Below, piece after piece: positions 22,381 through 34,340 of a stretch of 64,000 nt of DNA. The notes under the pieces are model-generated. The model was not told the DNA's origin. It did not search any database and saw nothing but the letters and a program-made list of their open reading frames with translations. Every line of letters begins with the position of its first letter. Positions within the stretch are counted from its first letter, which is position 1. Source of the stretch: Bombus terrestris (lineage: Eukaryota > Arthropoda > Insecta > Hymenoptera > Apidae). Made by a program: the position numbers and the translations under genes. The stretch lies in NCBI RefSeq assembly GCF_910591885.1, contig NC_063275.1, positions 21,626,501-21,690,500 on the forward strand, given 5' to 3'.

Positions 22381-23330
22381 ACTTATACTCGACGTGCCTT
22401 TTTTCCCTGTCAATTTCAACGAACGAAAAGAAAAGATACCCCATCCGCTTTTTGCTTTTCGCTTTCCATTACATCTGACGGTAAAACATTTTTGACGTTT
22501 ATGCTGAATAAATAAATAAATAACAGAAAGGAAACTAAATTTTATATGACAGGAAATTTTACATTTTACAACAGATCAAGAAATTGACGATTTTCAGAAT
22601 GAACTATAGAATTAATTTTAACTTTCGGAATTCAGTTGATGTATATGAAATGTTATTCTGAAAAACACAGCTTCAACTAGTTGTAGTTTCTCTATGAAAC
22701 ATTATATCTATTTAATTAAAGCAATTTCCATACGAATTAATGCATTTTTTCAATTAGTTTCCAATTAGCCTCATTGCCATTTATAAGAATAACCGACTCT
22801 AGAATTTTTTACAATTCCTGTTACAATTTTAAAATTAACAAAAAAAATAATTCATGCATTAAAAATTATCTTAATGGAGCGCATGGTATCATTAGTCTTC
22901 CTCTTAAATGCTTATGTTTTCCGTCACTTCCATGCCACTTTTTACAAATTTAAACTGTCACAAAGTAATCAATATTTTGATTATTCATGATGCTGAAAAT
23001 GAAGGTTCTGATATTTTCATTATGCATCCTTACGTGATTCATAAGAAGTTTCTTCTTTTTTAGCGTGTTTGACCATTCCCATTAGAGCAAAGCTTAATGC
23101 GTGCTATCAAACTTCAAAGGAGCGACATACTATATGCATCACCGCTTAATTGAAAAATCCATTTTACATGATTTTTGAAAACATAATTGAAACAATAACT
23201 GTTCCTTTATTAATTCGGATAGCACATCGCGTACCTGTATCTCCAGGTAATACTACCAAGTATCACAGTTCCAAGAAGGAAGTATAATATACAACAAACT
23301 ATCAAGCGCGATATTATGTTAATTAGGAAT
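22381..23330. other. AT-rich spacer
   Basis: Includes a short AATA simple repeat near 22508. No gene recognised. Confidence 0.5.
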
Positions 23331-23865
23331 CATTATCTCACTAACACGAGTCGAAGGGAGCCATTTAATCGTATGTAAAATGCAGCTGAATAACGGTTTG
23401 CAAGGCCATCAAATCGGCGGTATAAACTCGTGTGCAAACTTGGAGAAGGAGAGACCGTCATTTTCTGAAGTTTATGTCTATAACTTTGCCGGTATGACAA
23501 AACGACCGTGATTCTGCTCGCGTTAAAGGCGGATGCGCATGTCAACCTGCCAGAATGTGTTACAAAATAGCAAACTAATTTCCCCCTTTCTTTCTCTTCG
23601 TCCCTGTTATCGTGCATTATATGTGACATCAATGTTAGCGTATCGACTGACGTAATTCACGGTTCGATAGAAAGCACCAGATACGCCTGGCCATTAAGAT
23701 AATAACACAGAAAGAAAGAAAAAGGGAAGAGGAAAGAAAGGATGAATAAGTTAACGAAATGATATTTATTTTCAAACAGAGCAAAACGTGTTTGCGATAA
23801 GGTTACGAGCACGGTACTCGCGATGAAGATAAAATGAAAAAGAAAGAGGAAGCTAGTTGAGACGT
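23330..23865. other. Mixed spacer next to the Jockey-like element
   Basis: A CpG-richer patch at 23340-23540 and purine-rich runs at 23700-23750 and 23830-23860. No gene recognised. Confidence 0.4.
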
Positions 23866-24029
23866 TCTCTTTTCTTTCTTCTTTTTTTTTCCTTTCAAAT
23901 AATTCCTAGCAGATTCCTGAAATGTACTCCATAGAACATTAGGCTGTTTGTTTTAGCTGTTAAAGGTAACGTTTAATTGGCTGTTAATGTCATTGGATTA
24001 TATCTTCATTGGATGTTACAAGAATGTAT

Positions 24030-25852
24030 TTATATTTGATCTTGCGTAGTTAGGTCCTGCGACTGCTTCTCTTTCAATCTTCTAACGGGTACTGTCGGTG
24101 TACAATGAATTGGCTGATGCGTTTGGATGGTTTATCGTTCTTCTTTTTTATCTATCGAATATTTGCTGGATTTTCTCATTTACAGCATTTACGGCATTTG
24201 ACAATTTTTACGTAGCTTTTCATTTCGTACGTATCAAGATGCGTCTACTATGGTACGAAGTACGATTGATCGCATGGCTTCTATTTTGACGATGTAACTT
24301 TCAGCCGCTATACTCCGCAATTAGACGCTATACGTCCATATTGGTTTTATTATGACTTTATAGATTAATAGCCTGTTTTCTATATTTGATATATATCTTT
24401 CCTTTTGATTCTTACTTATTGTACTATTCTGTGTATGTGCTGTATCGAAGTTAGTTTGAGAGATTTTTATTTGTGGTATTTCGTTGTTGTGGAGTGTGAT
24501 TTTTAGAGCATCTCTTTTACGGAGGATGAAAGAAACAATTACGTTTGTTATAGTTGACCTTCTATTCTATGCTCTACCAACCATCTTCCCAGCGAACTTA
24601 CGTGGCTTTGTAAGATCTTAACTGCTTCCTGTGGATCTTTATGTATTGCTATTATTCCGGTGTCATCTGCGAATGTGCATGTTGTAGTGTTTGGCGTTGT
24701 TGGGATGTCTGCTGTGTATAAAGTGCAAAGTACTGGACTCAGTATACTTTCTTGCAGTACTCCAGCGTTTATTACTTGTATATCCGAGTACGAATCTTTT
24801 ACTTTTACGTAGAATGTTCTGCTATTTAGGTAAGATTTTAGTAGTTGGCAAATTGCATCTGAGAAATGCTGTTTCATGGTTTTCAGTTAACCTTCGTGCT
24901 AAACTTTGTCGAACATGTTTTCTGTGTCTAAAAACAGATGTATGTAGTATTTCTGACTTTCCAGAGTAATCATAATTTTGTCAATTAATCTGCGAGCCTG
25001 TTCTGTTGTGGACTACTTTTCTCTAAATCCAAGCTGGCAATCTAATATTAATTCCAGAAGGATAAAGATAATATTGGTAGGATAGAAACGAGTCTGTAAG
25101 AGAAGAATTCGTGAATGTTTCTATTTGATTTCGACAGCATTGTTATTTTAGGCAGTTTCTATGTGCTTGGGAAGTAATATGCTTCGAGTATGGCGTATGA
25201 ACATTATTGTGATCATTCTGATAGCCTTGTCTGGAAGTTCTTTAATTATTTCTCCGCTGGTTAAGTCAGAGCCCGGGGTTTTATTAGTTTTGATTGTTGA
25301 AATTAGTCGTTTTGTTTTTCTTTTCGTAGTACTGCGTATTTTACTGCCCGGTCCCTTGTTGTCGATGATGTCACTTGTTGTTATTATTGCTCCTGTTGTC
25401 ATAACGTCTGATTGAGAGATCTGATGTAGATATTCTGCAAATGTCGAGGCTTGTTCGAGAGAAGTCTTTGCTCAAGAATTTGTCTCCTTTTCTTATTGCT
25501 AGTGTCAGCACTATTGGCCTTTTTAATCTTTTCGATACCTCGCGTAATAAATAATTTGTGATCTTCCGTCTGGTGTCAAGTTGAAGACAGATTTGCTAAA
25601 CTCTTTATTGCAATGTTCTTGTATGGTTTTTTTTAACTTCTTTCGTAAGTGCATTTAGCTATATTTCATTCTCTCTTGTTTTATACCGTTGTCATTGTGA
25701 TATTGCTTTTCGTTTTTGTTCTATTTTTTTTGTAAAATATAATCTGGGTATGATAGACCGGTTTGATTTTTAACGATGGAGGAGATGGATGACCAAGCTG
25801 ATTCTTGGATTATTCGTGTCAGAGAGTCCATTGCGTTTCCAATGTGTTCAGG
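24030..25852 (-). pseudogene. ORF2 remnant: reverse transcriptase of the Jockey-like element, endonuclease missing
   Basis: The remnant starts at about 25852 with HIGNAMDSLTRIIQESAW, typical of the linker after the endonuclease. It continues through a linker ending in NLTPDGRSQIIY, after frameshifts. At 25402-25148 a frame contains NKTPGSDLTSGEIIKELP, equivalent to the KxPGxD block of the fingers domain. At 24877-24548 a 109-codon frame holds the palm: VLQESILSP (normally PQGS), YTADIPTTPNTTTCTFADDTG with the catalytic FADD at about 24673-24662, and LGRWLVEHRI. Further down come RLLIYKVIIKPIWTY and a C-terminal SNHP-type stretch ending QDLTTQDQI and TAA. Multiple stops and frameshifts make it inactive. 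Confidence 0.9.
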
Positions 25853-25929
25853 TTTTCTTTTTTTATAGGATTTTACAATTTAGTTTTTTACTAATCAGTG
25901 ATCTAAACCTGTCCCTGTTTGTTTTTCTG

Positions 25930-26675
25930 TGTTATATATATATATGTCTTTATTGGTATTATTTGCTTCAAGTTCGATGGCAAAAAGAGGTAACGGTTGC
26001 TTGATGTCGCGTTTGACTATGTCATTTCTTGTCTTGTCAGAGTGATTCTCATTCTTCAGCGATTTTGTTTGTGTTCGCTCTTGGACAAATTCCTCGGAGT
26101 ATTACTTCGTAACTTCGATCTGTTTTAAGTTGACAGATGTGAAAATTTGCATTTCTGCCTTTTGACGGATTCACCATTTTTCTGTAATGTTCTCATTACA
26201 TTTTAGCTGTATTTTTACTTGGCCGTTTTTTAATTATTTTAGAATTTCATTAATTATTTGTTGCTCCATTAATTCTATCAGTGGTTCAATAATTTGTGCC
26301 TGTACGGAGAGAGAAAATGGATTTGCTATTTCGATAGTGCCAGTGGTGACAGTTTGAATGTCGTCCGGTACTGACAAGACACTGTCTATATTACTTATGA
26401 GTATATCTTTTTTCCTGTTTCTGATTGTATGTATGTGCATCTGTGATGGTATCTATTGCGTCTGCGTGTGAGTAAATTTTCCTTCTTTTCCTTATAACTG
26501 GGTTTTGCACAGAGTTCGTTGGCTTATTTCTGGTCATTTGGTCGTTGTCATCGTTTATAGTTCTATAGCGTCCGACAGATTCTGCCAGGTGTAAGTTGTT
26601 CCCAGTTTTCAGACGTTTAGCTGTATCGGTGGAATTTCTGGTTCGGTTTCTATGCTGTTTTAGATGCACAAACAT
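25930..26675 (-). pseudogene. ORF1 (gag-like) remnant of the Jockey-like element
   Basis: Begins at an ATG (26675) with a basic, Asn- and Thr-rich N-terminal region of 94 codons. It continues after a frameshift in a frame ending at 26234 with IIEPLIELMEQQI, the type of short motif found before the RNA-binding region of Jockey ORF1. After more breaks it is recognisable at about 26005-25935 as RDIKQPLPLFAIELEAN followed by NNTNKDIY, resembling the conserved block just before the CCHC zinc knuckles. The zinc knuckles themselves are absent, cut off by the internal deletion. Family assignment rests on motif order and on the adjoining reverse transcriptase. Confidence 0.7.
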
Positions 26676-26899
26676 GGGACTCGCATCTCGACAACTCTAA
26701 TGGTCGTTTTGTGTATACTTATGTTTGTATGTTTAACTTATGTTTGAACTACACTGGTGATAGCTGTATATACGTATATAAGTGACTGGTGGTATTAAAG
26801 AACGTCTTATCTATTCGGCGACTTGACGAAGACTGGTTGAAACGCGGTTTTAAAATTTGCGTTGGCGGATCGGTTCACGGAGAGTCCATTTTCTTATCG

Positions 26900-28100
26900 T
26901 ACCGAGCTTACCGCGGATGCCTTCACGTAATTGCAGATTAAACATAATTTGTGGAGATGCGCGTAGTAAAAAGTAGGAAGCAATTTTCTTTCACGCCGGT
27001 AAATTAAATGAAATTGGGCCCATATGCCAGACGATGAATCTTTATCCGTTCTTTTCGTAATCTTAAATGAATTGCGATTCGAGCCCAGCTGTGATAGGAA
27101 ATTGTATACGTGTACCGTTTTTGTAGCTAAGAGGCTATTGTAGGTAGCGTAAGAAAGAATCGTGAATGTTGGTTAAAGAAGTATTGAGTCAAAGGAAAAG
27201 GTATTTTAGGTTCTTGCTTGAGTAGTTCTTCAACGATTCCTCGGATTTAATTGGAAAACGAGCGTCTGTGAGAGCTTGATCATAAAGAAGTGATCACAAT
27301 TATGTAATTCTTATCTAAGGGTGGAATTCAAGGTTGAAGTACCAAAACTAGATGAAATAATTTGCAAATACTCAACGAAAATACTTATAAATGTTTGTAA
27401 TAATAATAATGAAACGTTAAAAATGTTTATAACTATTTAGAAGAGCTTCATTATTAAATTTGTACATCGTCGCTTTTGCTGGAACGATGACATACATAAT
27501 ATGACTATGTAATTACTTCAAGATCAACCAGCCTGAAATAGAAAATTATTAATTATACTACCGCTTAGCAATAAACAAATTTTCCCTTTTTTCATAGTTT
27601 GGTCAATAGGTTTTGAATTTTGAAACTCTCTAATAAAATACCGATCGTGTATATTGTTTATTATTAACACGAAAAGGATTGCGATTTACTTTGGATTATG
27701 GCATTGCTCTTATTAAATAGTATAATTCTATCTGATAATTTATAAAAGCGAAGATTTTTTAAACATGTCGCTCCCTTAGTAAACTGACGACATATGTTAC
27801 AAAGACATGACTGTCATTTCTGCAGACGTCATTATTATAAATAAAACGCGATTTCAAGAACATACGAGTATACGTATAAAATATATACAAAATATCGTTT
27901 ATCTAAAATTAAAAGAAGTAACTTACATTAAAAAATAGAAACATATGATACTTAATACTTGATCCATTTTTTCCATGAAATATATAAACTAAGAGTCTCG
28001 GATTAATCTATTTCCATGAAGTTACTTACGCATCGAACATTAATCATTCGCGGTACGTAGGAATTTAATATGCACGTAGCGGAAATCTATTTTTAAATCT
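26900..28100. other. Spacer, GC-richer to about 27100
   Basis: No gene. The first 200 bases are CpG-richer and may be host flank or element 5' sequence; the remainder is AT-rich. Confidence 0.4.
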
Positions 28101-28430
28101 GGGTGCATTTAAGAATACATTACACCGAAGGTAGCGTCGAACGTTTTAATGCCTCTGAAATGTATCAGGCTTCCATGTCCTTCAGCTTTTTATGCTTCTT
28201 TTATCGTACTTCATTCCGTAGAGTCTCGCTTAATAGTACATCCGCTCGAGAAGCTTTCGAGCTGACAATAAAGATATTGAACCCTTACGTTTCAAGCAGA
28301 CGATTGCTACGGTATTAATTCACGATAAAAGCGCTCCTCCTTCGTTTCCCAAACGTTTCGATCGTTCCTATTATTATGACGAATGCGGTGTCCGTGAATC
28401 GCATCGCTCTTTTGCGTTATCGTAAAATAA
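28100..28430. other. GC-richer patch
   Basis: A modest CpG-richer patch with a 71-codon plus frame that shows no family feature. Putative regulatory at most. Confidence 0.3.
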
Positions 28431-29270
28431 TTCATTTAAGTATTAAGCTCAAGTATTAGTTCGTAAAATTACAAAATACACATTTATGAGCGAGCATGAG
28501 TTGGAATTAGAAAAATAAGAAGGAGTAAGGTCGAAAATAATTTAACGACTGGGATCAACATCGTATGTATATTCTTCAAATTTTATGCAAGTTATTCTCA
28601 AACATAATTAATGACACAATTGATGCATTGTCGATGATATTTCCGGTTCTGGCATTATTCCTCGATTCTCTTGAAAAATGTTCAATCCATGTTGACAAAT
28701 CGATTGAATTGCAAGTTAGATGAAAAAGATCCTTCTAAATATTTGTCATTGTGATTACATGAAAGATCCTACCGTTTATGTGATTTACATGATATTAGAA
28801 CACGTTAGAAATTTATCGTGGTTACTATAAAAATGAAACATTTTGATAAATCGTTTAATAAAACGGAGTAAAAGTGCGTGGATTATTTGCGAACAGTGAT
28901 ATATATATATGTGCATGTAGCAGGTGGGACATCAGCAAAGTTCTAAAGTCAACTGGAATTTTGAAATATTTATGTTGTACCATTGATATTATACCATTGA
29001 TCATTCAAGTACAACATTTAATAAATTTACATATTAAACATATAAAACTAAATTCCTCAAATTTAGAAAATTACATATACACATAAACGTGTCCTATTGT
29101 ATTAAACTTGAAATCCATCGATATCAAAATACATCGCTATTTTACAAATTAAATTACAAGTATGAATTACAATTTATGAATATTTCTGCCAGCGAAATTA
29201 CATTTTACTACCCCTAATCACCCATCTTCATACTATTCCACTTTACCTTTATTCCAAACAGTTATCCTTC
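28430..29270. other. AT-rich spacer
   Basis: No recognised feature; a short (TA)n run near 28901. Confidence 0.5.
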
Positions 29271-29910
29271 CAAAATCCAATCAAGGAGACATCGACGCTT
29301 CCAACAACCTCCATCAACAACTACAGAGTTCCCTATCGAGTAAGAAACTTAGGGTTGAGATTTATATCGCCACTTCGAACAAGAGGAAACACACCAAGAG
29401 GGTATGTCGCGTGTTTTCACAGAATAAAGAGGTGTATATTTTTCTGCGCGGGATAGCAAAGTCAATGTATCCCTTGGATATTCATTGACGTTTATTGCAT
29501 TGATATTAATCGATTAGGAAGGGTCCCATGTATCGATGCCACATCTCTCTCCTCTCTATTCTTCCTCTCTCCTCGACCGAGATGCTACCTGCTCGTACAG
29601 CAGGGGATGTTTGCGGGCACTCGTAGTTGTTTGCGCGTGTTCGATGGCGGCATAAACGGGAACGAGCATTGTTTGATACAATGGACCAGCTTTAATGGAT
29701 GTTTCTCGCAATGGGAAATCGCGCTGCGAGCAGGAAACGCATTTTTTAATGCGGCCAACGAGCGAGACACTTGTACAAGCAGCCGAGTCCGTTTGAAATG
29801 TAATCGCGCGCAGGGATGAAATATTCATTCGCGAGTTTCGATGTTGGCAAGAGGGAAAGGGTTGATCGATTCTGACGACGCGCAACCGTTCGAACCGTTT
29901 TTATAAATTA
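29270..29910. promoter_or_regulatory. GC-richer island, putative conserved non-coding
   Basis: CpG-rich block from about 29530 to 29900 with three overlapping frames of 61-109 codons on both strands. They share the same bases and none has a domain, arguing for base-composition shadows over a regulatory island. Confidence 0.3.
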
Positions 29911-30669
29911 AAGTAATTTGGGGGTGAGTCTGATAAAATTGATAAAATTCAATGTTCTTGCGAATATCTCTGCACATCTTGAATAGAAACGGTGCATAAT
30001 GAAATTATGATTAAATTATTGATTATACGAGTGAATTCTGTTTTTAATAATTTCCTGAAACCGTAACATGACGCTAACGAATAAGCAGAGAAAGAGGGAG
30101 GTGGTTATTATGTAAAAAATGTAACAAAATAATGTACATTGAATAAAACCAGTAAAATAGATGAAGTATGAAATGTAAAGGAGAGTGGATGCTTAGGACA
30201 CAATTATGAAAGCAATAACACTTCATTAATAACAATAATTTTATTCAATTTCATTGTCAAATTGGTTCGTTCAAGTGGAATCACAAATCGCATATTCGAA
30301 AGACAAAGTTTTATCTCTGATCTATGTATTTAAACTTCATATTGTTATAAAGAATAGTGCATCAATTAGGAATTAGAATCATATTTAATTCCTGGACAAC
30401 TAATTCACTACGCTTTTTAAGTTTCCAAGTAATCTCGATTTAATGTTTTGATATATGATATACATTTCTTGCTACAATTTCTTATTGTAGAATTAAAATC
30501 AATCATGTAATAACATCTTCTTATCACGCTACACAGAATATGCAAAAATTTACGTTCTAATTTACAAGTGATCTTTTTTATCGCAATTATCTAAAGATCA
30601 CATTTTCAAATGTGAAAATAATGCTTCAAAAATAATAAATGTATCAATAGTACATCAGTACATCAGTAT
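29911..30669. other. AT-rich spacer
   Basis: No gene recognised. AGTACATC is repeated just before the LTR-like element at about 30650-30665. Confidence 0.5.
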
Positions 30670-31063
30670 TGTTGTATCGTGGGCGAGGGTCCTGGGGGGT
30701 GTCGGGCGAGTTATAAACGTGCGTGGTGCGACTAAGACAAAAGACGTGGGGCTAAGACAAAAGACGAGGGGTTGTTAAGGGACAAAACTGAATTAACAGT
30801 CATTGTGAGTTGAGAAGTCAGAGAGTGCGAATTGCGTTGTCGAGATAGTGTTGCTAGCATTGTCGAGAGAGTGTAATTCGCGTGAGAAAGGATCCAACGA
30901 TCCGTGTTGACTCCGACGAGAGTTGCAAATTAACTATCCAGTTGTCTTAATTATAGTACGTTATTGTGATTAGCTCATGTTAAATAACCATCGTTTCCTG
31001 TTTAACCAAAATCTGTTCAATCCATTTATTGTAAATAAACTAATTGTAGTAAAGATCCTACAA
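30670..31063 (+). mobile_element. Probable solo LTR of an LTR retrotransposon
   Basis: The block starts TGTTGTATCG and ends CCTACAA, giving short inverted ends (TTGTA and TACAA) typical of LTRs. It has a G-rich 5' part, a tandem CTAAGACAAAAGACG pair near 30729-30765, a repeated TTGTCGAGA(T/G)AGTG pair near 30838-30873, and an AATAAA polyadenylation-like word at about 31034 near its end. No gag or pol lies beside it, so it would be a solo LTR left by recombination. Flanking TATTG and TATAG give only a 4 of 5 target-site match. Family (Gypsy or other) is not determined. Confidence 0.45.
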
Positions 31064-31079
31064 TATAGTATATCACATA

Positions 31080-31760
31080 CTAGTAACGTTTATAGGAAAA
31101 ATATACGAAGATCAATCGCATTTGCCGATCTTTAACCTTCCTATCTGCATCCTCGAACCCAACCTTCGTCCAAATTGATTTACCATACCACAAGTAAATA
31201 CATTAATCGCCGAAATATCGCCATTTATACACCGTCCCCTAAAACCTAATACCAAAAGCATTGCTGCACGGTATATGAATAAGTGGTTAACAGGCATCGA
31301 TGTCAGCCCGTTTCTATTTTCTCGCGGTGGCCCTTTGAGATGCAGACTATAGAGGCACGTAAACGATGCACGAGCACGGGAACGTGAATCGGCGTGCTCC
31401 ACAGGTATCGATGGCGTATCAATGGGGTCCCATTGTGAATGCCTTTTCCTCACCCCTCGACGACAATGAGGAGAACGAGCTCGCGTAGAGCAGGTAACAT
31501 GTCGAGAAACTATTGTGCCACGACAGCGATTGATACGATTCCGAGCGAAATCTCGCGGCGCCATTGTTGCGTTTCGTCGATACGACTTACGCGTGTCTCT
31601 CGAGGGCTCGCGAACCAGCTAAAAAAGACCGATTCCCCTCGCAAAGAAGCTGACACAATGCCGCGGCAAAATGATAAAGGTAAGAGCGAGGGAAAACGGT
31701 GGAAAAGATTCGCGACGAATGGGGAACGGGCAGAAACGTAGGTTCGTTCAGATGCTGAAT
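31080..31760. other. GC-richer island with a strong 5' splice site
   Basis: CpG-rich from about 31300. An ATG at about 31658 (ACACAATGCCG) begins a seven-codon run (MPRQNDK) ending at AAAG|GTAAGAG, a strong 5' splice site near 31680. This could be the end of a first exon, but no downstream exon was found. Frames of 100 codons (plus) and 150 codons (minus) overlap here and have no recognised domain. Confidence 0.3.
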
Positions 31761-31847
31761 GTATCTTTCGGGTTTATGCGCTTTGTGTTATCGGACGATG
31801 AGAAATATTAGGCTGATCGTGCGTTACAACAAACAGGGAATTAATTG

Positions 31848-32165
31848 AAAAATTGCTTTAGAATGATTAATTATAAAAGAGTTGGTGATTTTGGTTTACT
31901 TTTTGGGGTGTGCTTTGCGACGTTGTACGACGCGAGCATTAGAAATAGGATTAAAAAGAAAGGTTGAAGCGTTGTATTAGAATAATTAGGTTTAGATAGT
32001 TTGTTGTATTTTTTTAATTTAACTGTATTGTGTAATTCGAATATTCAAAATAGAATTGATATGGTTGAGAAATGACATTAGGATTAATTATAAAGGAGTT
32101 AACGGTGATAGTTTAGTGCTTTTTAATGCTTTAAAGTTACTGCTTTATTTTCTTCGGGATATAAA
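31848..32165. repeat. Three diverged tandem copies, about 101-115 bp unit
   Basis: Copies start near 31848, 31963 and 32064, each with TTGA(A/G) followed after a few bases by ATTAG(A/G)AT(T/A)AATTA or a similar word. Copies one and three share GATTAATTATAAA(A/G)GAGTT at 31865 and 32082. The middle copy is the most diverged. AT-rich and non-coding. Confidence 0.55.
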
Positions 32166-32169
32166 ATTC

Positions 32170-33150
32170 AAACTGTGAATTTCAATATCGTAGAAAACCT
32201 TTGGTCCATTGTAACATAATTGAACTCGATGAATTTTGAACAGACGAGAATGTTCGTCGTTAAAATGAACTATAGATACTGGGCGGTACTGTGCGAGCAA
32301 ATTGGAACCATGTTTCAATTTTTGTCGTGCTTGTCGATAATTTTATTTCACTCCCGGGAATACTCACAGGATTTTTATTAACTGACCATCGATAGATGAG
32401 TTCGATCTTTTTGATCGACCGTATAAAATTACGTATTTCGCATATAAACCACCGATCTTGCCCTATCCCTGATCTTACTAGCTCTATTTTAGTTACTTCA
32501 TAGAGTAGAGAGCACAAATTAAAATTAATATCCTAAAATGAAGTGTCCTAACTTAAATCTAAAATATTATACGGTTTCGTACGAGACAACAATACATGTT
32601 GAAAACTAATAATATCAAGATGTAAAAAGTCATTCATTTTTCCAATCCTATATTTGTCTTGTATACAGTCAGTCACTAAAGTCTACGCAAAAGTTTAAGT
32701 AAAATCTTTAGCCTACGAATTTTGTTGACACACTAAGACCCGTATTGTTAAACTTTTAATACGATTTGTTCACTTTTATCTTTATCAAAAAAAAAAAAAA
32801 AAAAAAATGAAAAGACATAAAATACAATGTTAGAAAAATTCAGTATGCGTCTGTTATATTTACATGAAATTATAAAAATAGTAGACTTAATATTATATTC
32901 ACATCCTGTAGGTTCCCTTGTTCGCTACGTAAGCATCGATAACGTCCTCCTGACTTCGTCCTGATTTTTGGTGTCGAAAAAATTAAAAATATTACAATTC
33001 GTAATGTAATTTTACCCCAAAATTGCTATAAATTGAATTTTCTTTAATTCTTCTTAGAGATAAATTAATAACAATCGTATCTATAATAAGTAAACATAAA
33101 TAATCTCTAGTTTTTAGTTTTATTTGGTAAATTAGATATATAAAATTCGA
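32170..33150. other. AT-rich spacer with poly(A) tract
   Basis: A 22-A run lies at 32787-32808. Short chance frames only. Confidence 0.5.
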
Positions 33151-33720
33151 CGAGTACTGTACGTAAACCTTCGTGACTGACTGTAGTTAATCATCATGCA
33201 GACTATGTTAGATCGTTTCGTATCGAACCGTACTTTCGACGTTGCGTTCGATTCCACCTACAACCAGGTAAACTAAACATTTCGGAAAATAAATTATTAC
33301 AACCTACGCAATATACTATTCGGATTTTACGGTCGGATCGTTATTTACGGCATAAATTTAGCGGTGGCCGGGTCGGTCGTGGCCGTTCAATTAAGATGGG
33401 TACACGGGACTGACAGTTTACAGTCCGGCGTAATTGACAAAGTTTGTTAGGGAATTCGACGGAAGCGAACCGCGCCATGTATCGGTGACAGATCACGCCG
33501 AACGTTGCTCTCCCTCGTCCCAGTGATTGAAAAAGCTCTGTATTTGCCGGAGGAAATTTTATATTCGATCAAAGCCCGGCTGACCAGCGAGACAGGCATC
33601 CCAGGAATTCGATTAAAAGGTGATCGAATTAACGTGACAACGTCGATTACAAATCTATACAGTGCTTTAAAATTTTTCGGGGCCTTGCGAAACGAAAGTT
33701 GAATGATTCCGGAAAAATTT
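33150..33720. promoter_or_regulatory. GC-richer island, putative conserved non-coding
   Basis: CpG-rich from about 33340 with duplicated GTGGCCG words (33364 and 33380) and CAATTAAG and TTAATTGA-like cores nearby. A 65-codon plus frame has no known features. Confidence 0.3.
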
Positions 33721-34340
33721 TTTGTTTGAACACTGTGTGATTATGTCGTGATGGTTTGGTTTCTTTTTTGGTTGGTTGGTTTCTGTATATTCAAAGGTAT
33801 AAAGTCGTGGAACGTGGTCATGCAATCGTTGAAAATGAAAAAAAAACGTATACGGGATTGCTTAACGTATTATTAAAACGTGATTACAATTATCTCAATG
33901 TGTTTTCGCATTAGAAAAATCTTTATTTTATGAGCTCGTCGGGAACTGAACTGATCACTTTTATTAATTTCTTAATTTCATTAGATAAGTAAATTCTAAG
34001 GTAAGCTTAAAAATCTCCGTATGCTGGATTAGTTATGAAATGACACAACGTATGAAGTCAAGAGCAATAACTAATTTATCTAAAAAGATTTACACACAAA
34101 AAAAAAAAAAAAAAGAAAAGGAACGATAAGTTCCCTTAAAGAAAATTATATCAGCTTCTATAAAAATCGTACAATATAAAATATATCTAGGTGCGAAGAA
34201 ATATTTAATACAAGATCAACAATTTCTCTTTTTCTACGATTTCTAATTTATTGAAACAGCGATTAATATAACTGCTTCCAAATGAAATATCATTAGCCAT
34301 AAGGCATAATCTGTTTGATCGTGCAGGATCTCAAAACAGG
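33720..34340. other. AT-rich spacer with poly(A) tract
   Basis: 17-A run at about 34098-34114. CTAAG|GTAAGC near 34000 resembles a 5' splice site but has no exon context. Confidence 0.5.

Larger units (their letters stand above)
23868..26900 (-). mobile_element. Internally deleted Jockey-like non-LTR retrotransposon
   Basis: The minus strand carries, in order, a probable 5' untranslated part (about 26900-26676), an ORF1 remnant, an ORF2 remnant with a recognisable reverse transcriptase, a stop at 24030-24032, about 140 bases of 3' sequence and an imperfect A-rich tail (T-rich on plus, about 23868-23893). Jockey-clade elements copy themselves by target-primed reverse transcription and are normally around 4.5-5 kb. 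This copy is about 3 kb because the end of ORF1 and the endonuclease part of ORF2 are missing between about 25935 and 25853. Stops and frameshifts make it non-autonomous. The 5' boundary and target-site duplication could not be fixed by eye. Confidence 0.9.

Noticed and set aside
24098..24289. Plus-strand frame of 63 codons with hydrophobic residues
   Set aside because: It is antisense to the C-terminal end of the Jockey-like ORF2.
24691..24969. Plus-strand frame of 92 codons
   Set aside because: Antisense shadow of the reverse transcriptase palm region.
25161..25415. Plus-strand 84-codon hydrophobic frame resembling a membrane protein
   Set aside because: Exactly antisense to the fingers region of the reverse transcriptase remnant.
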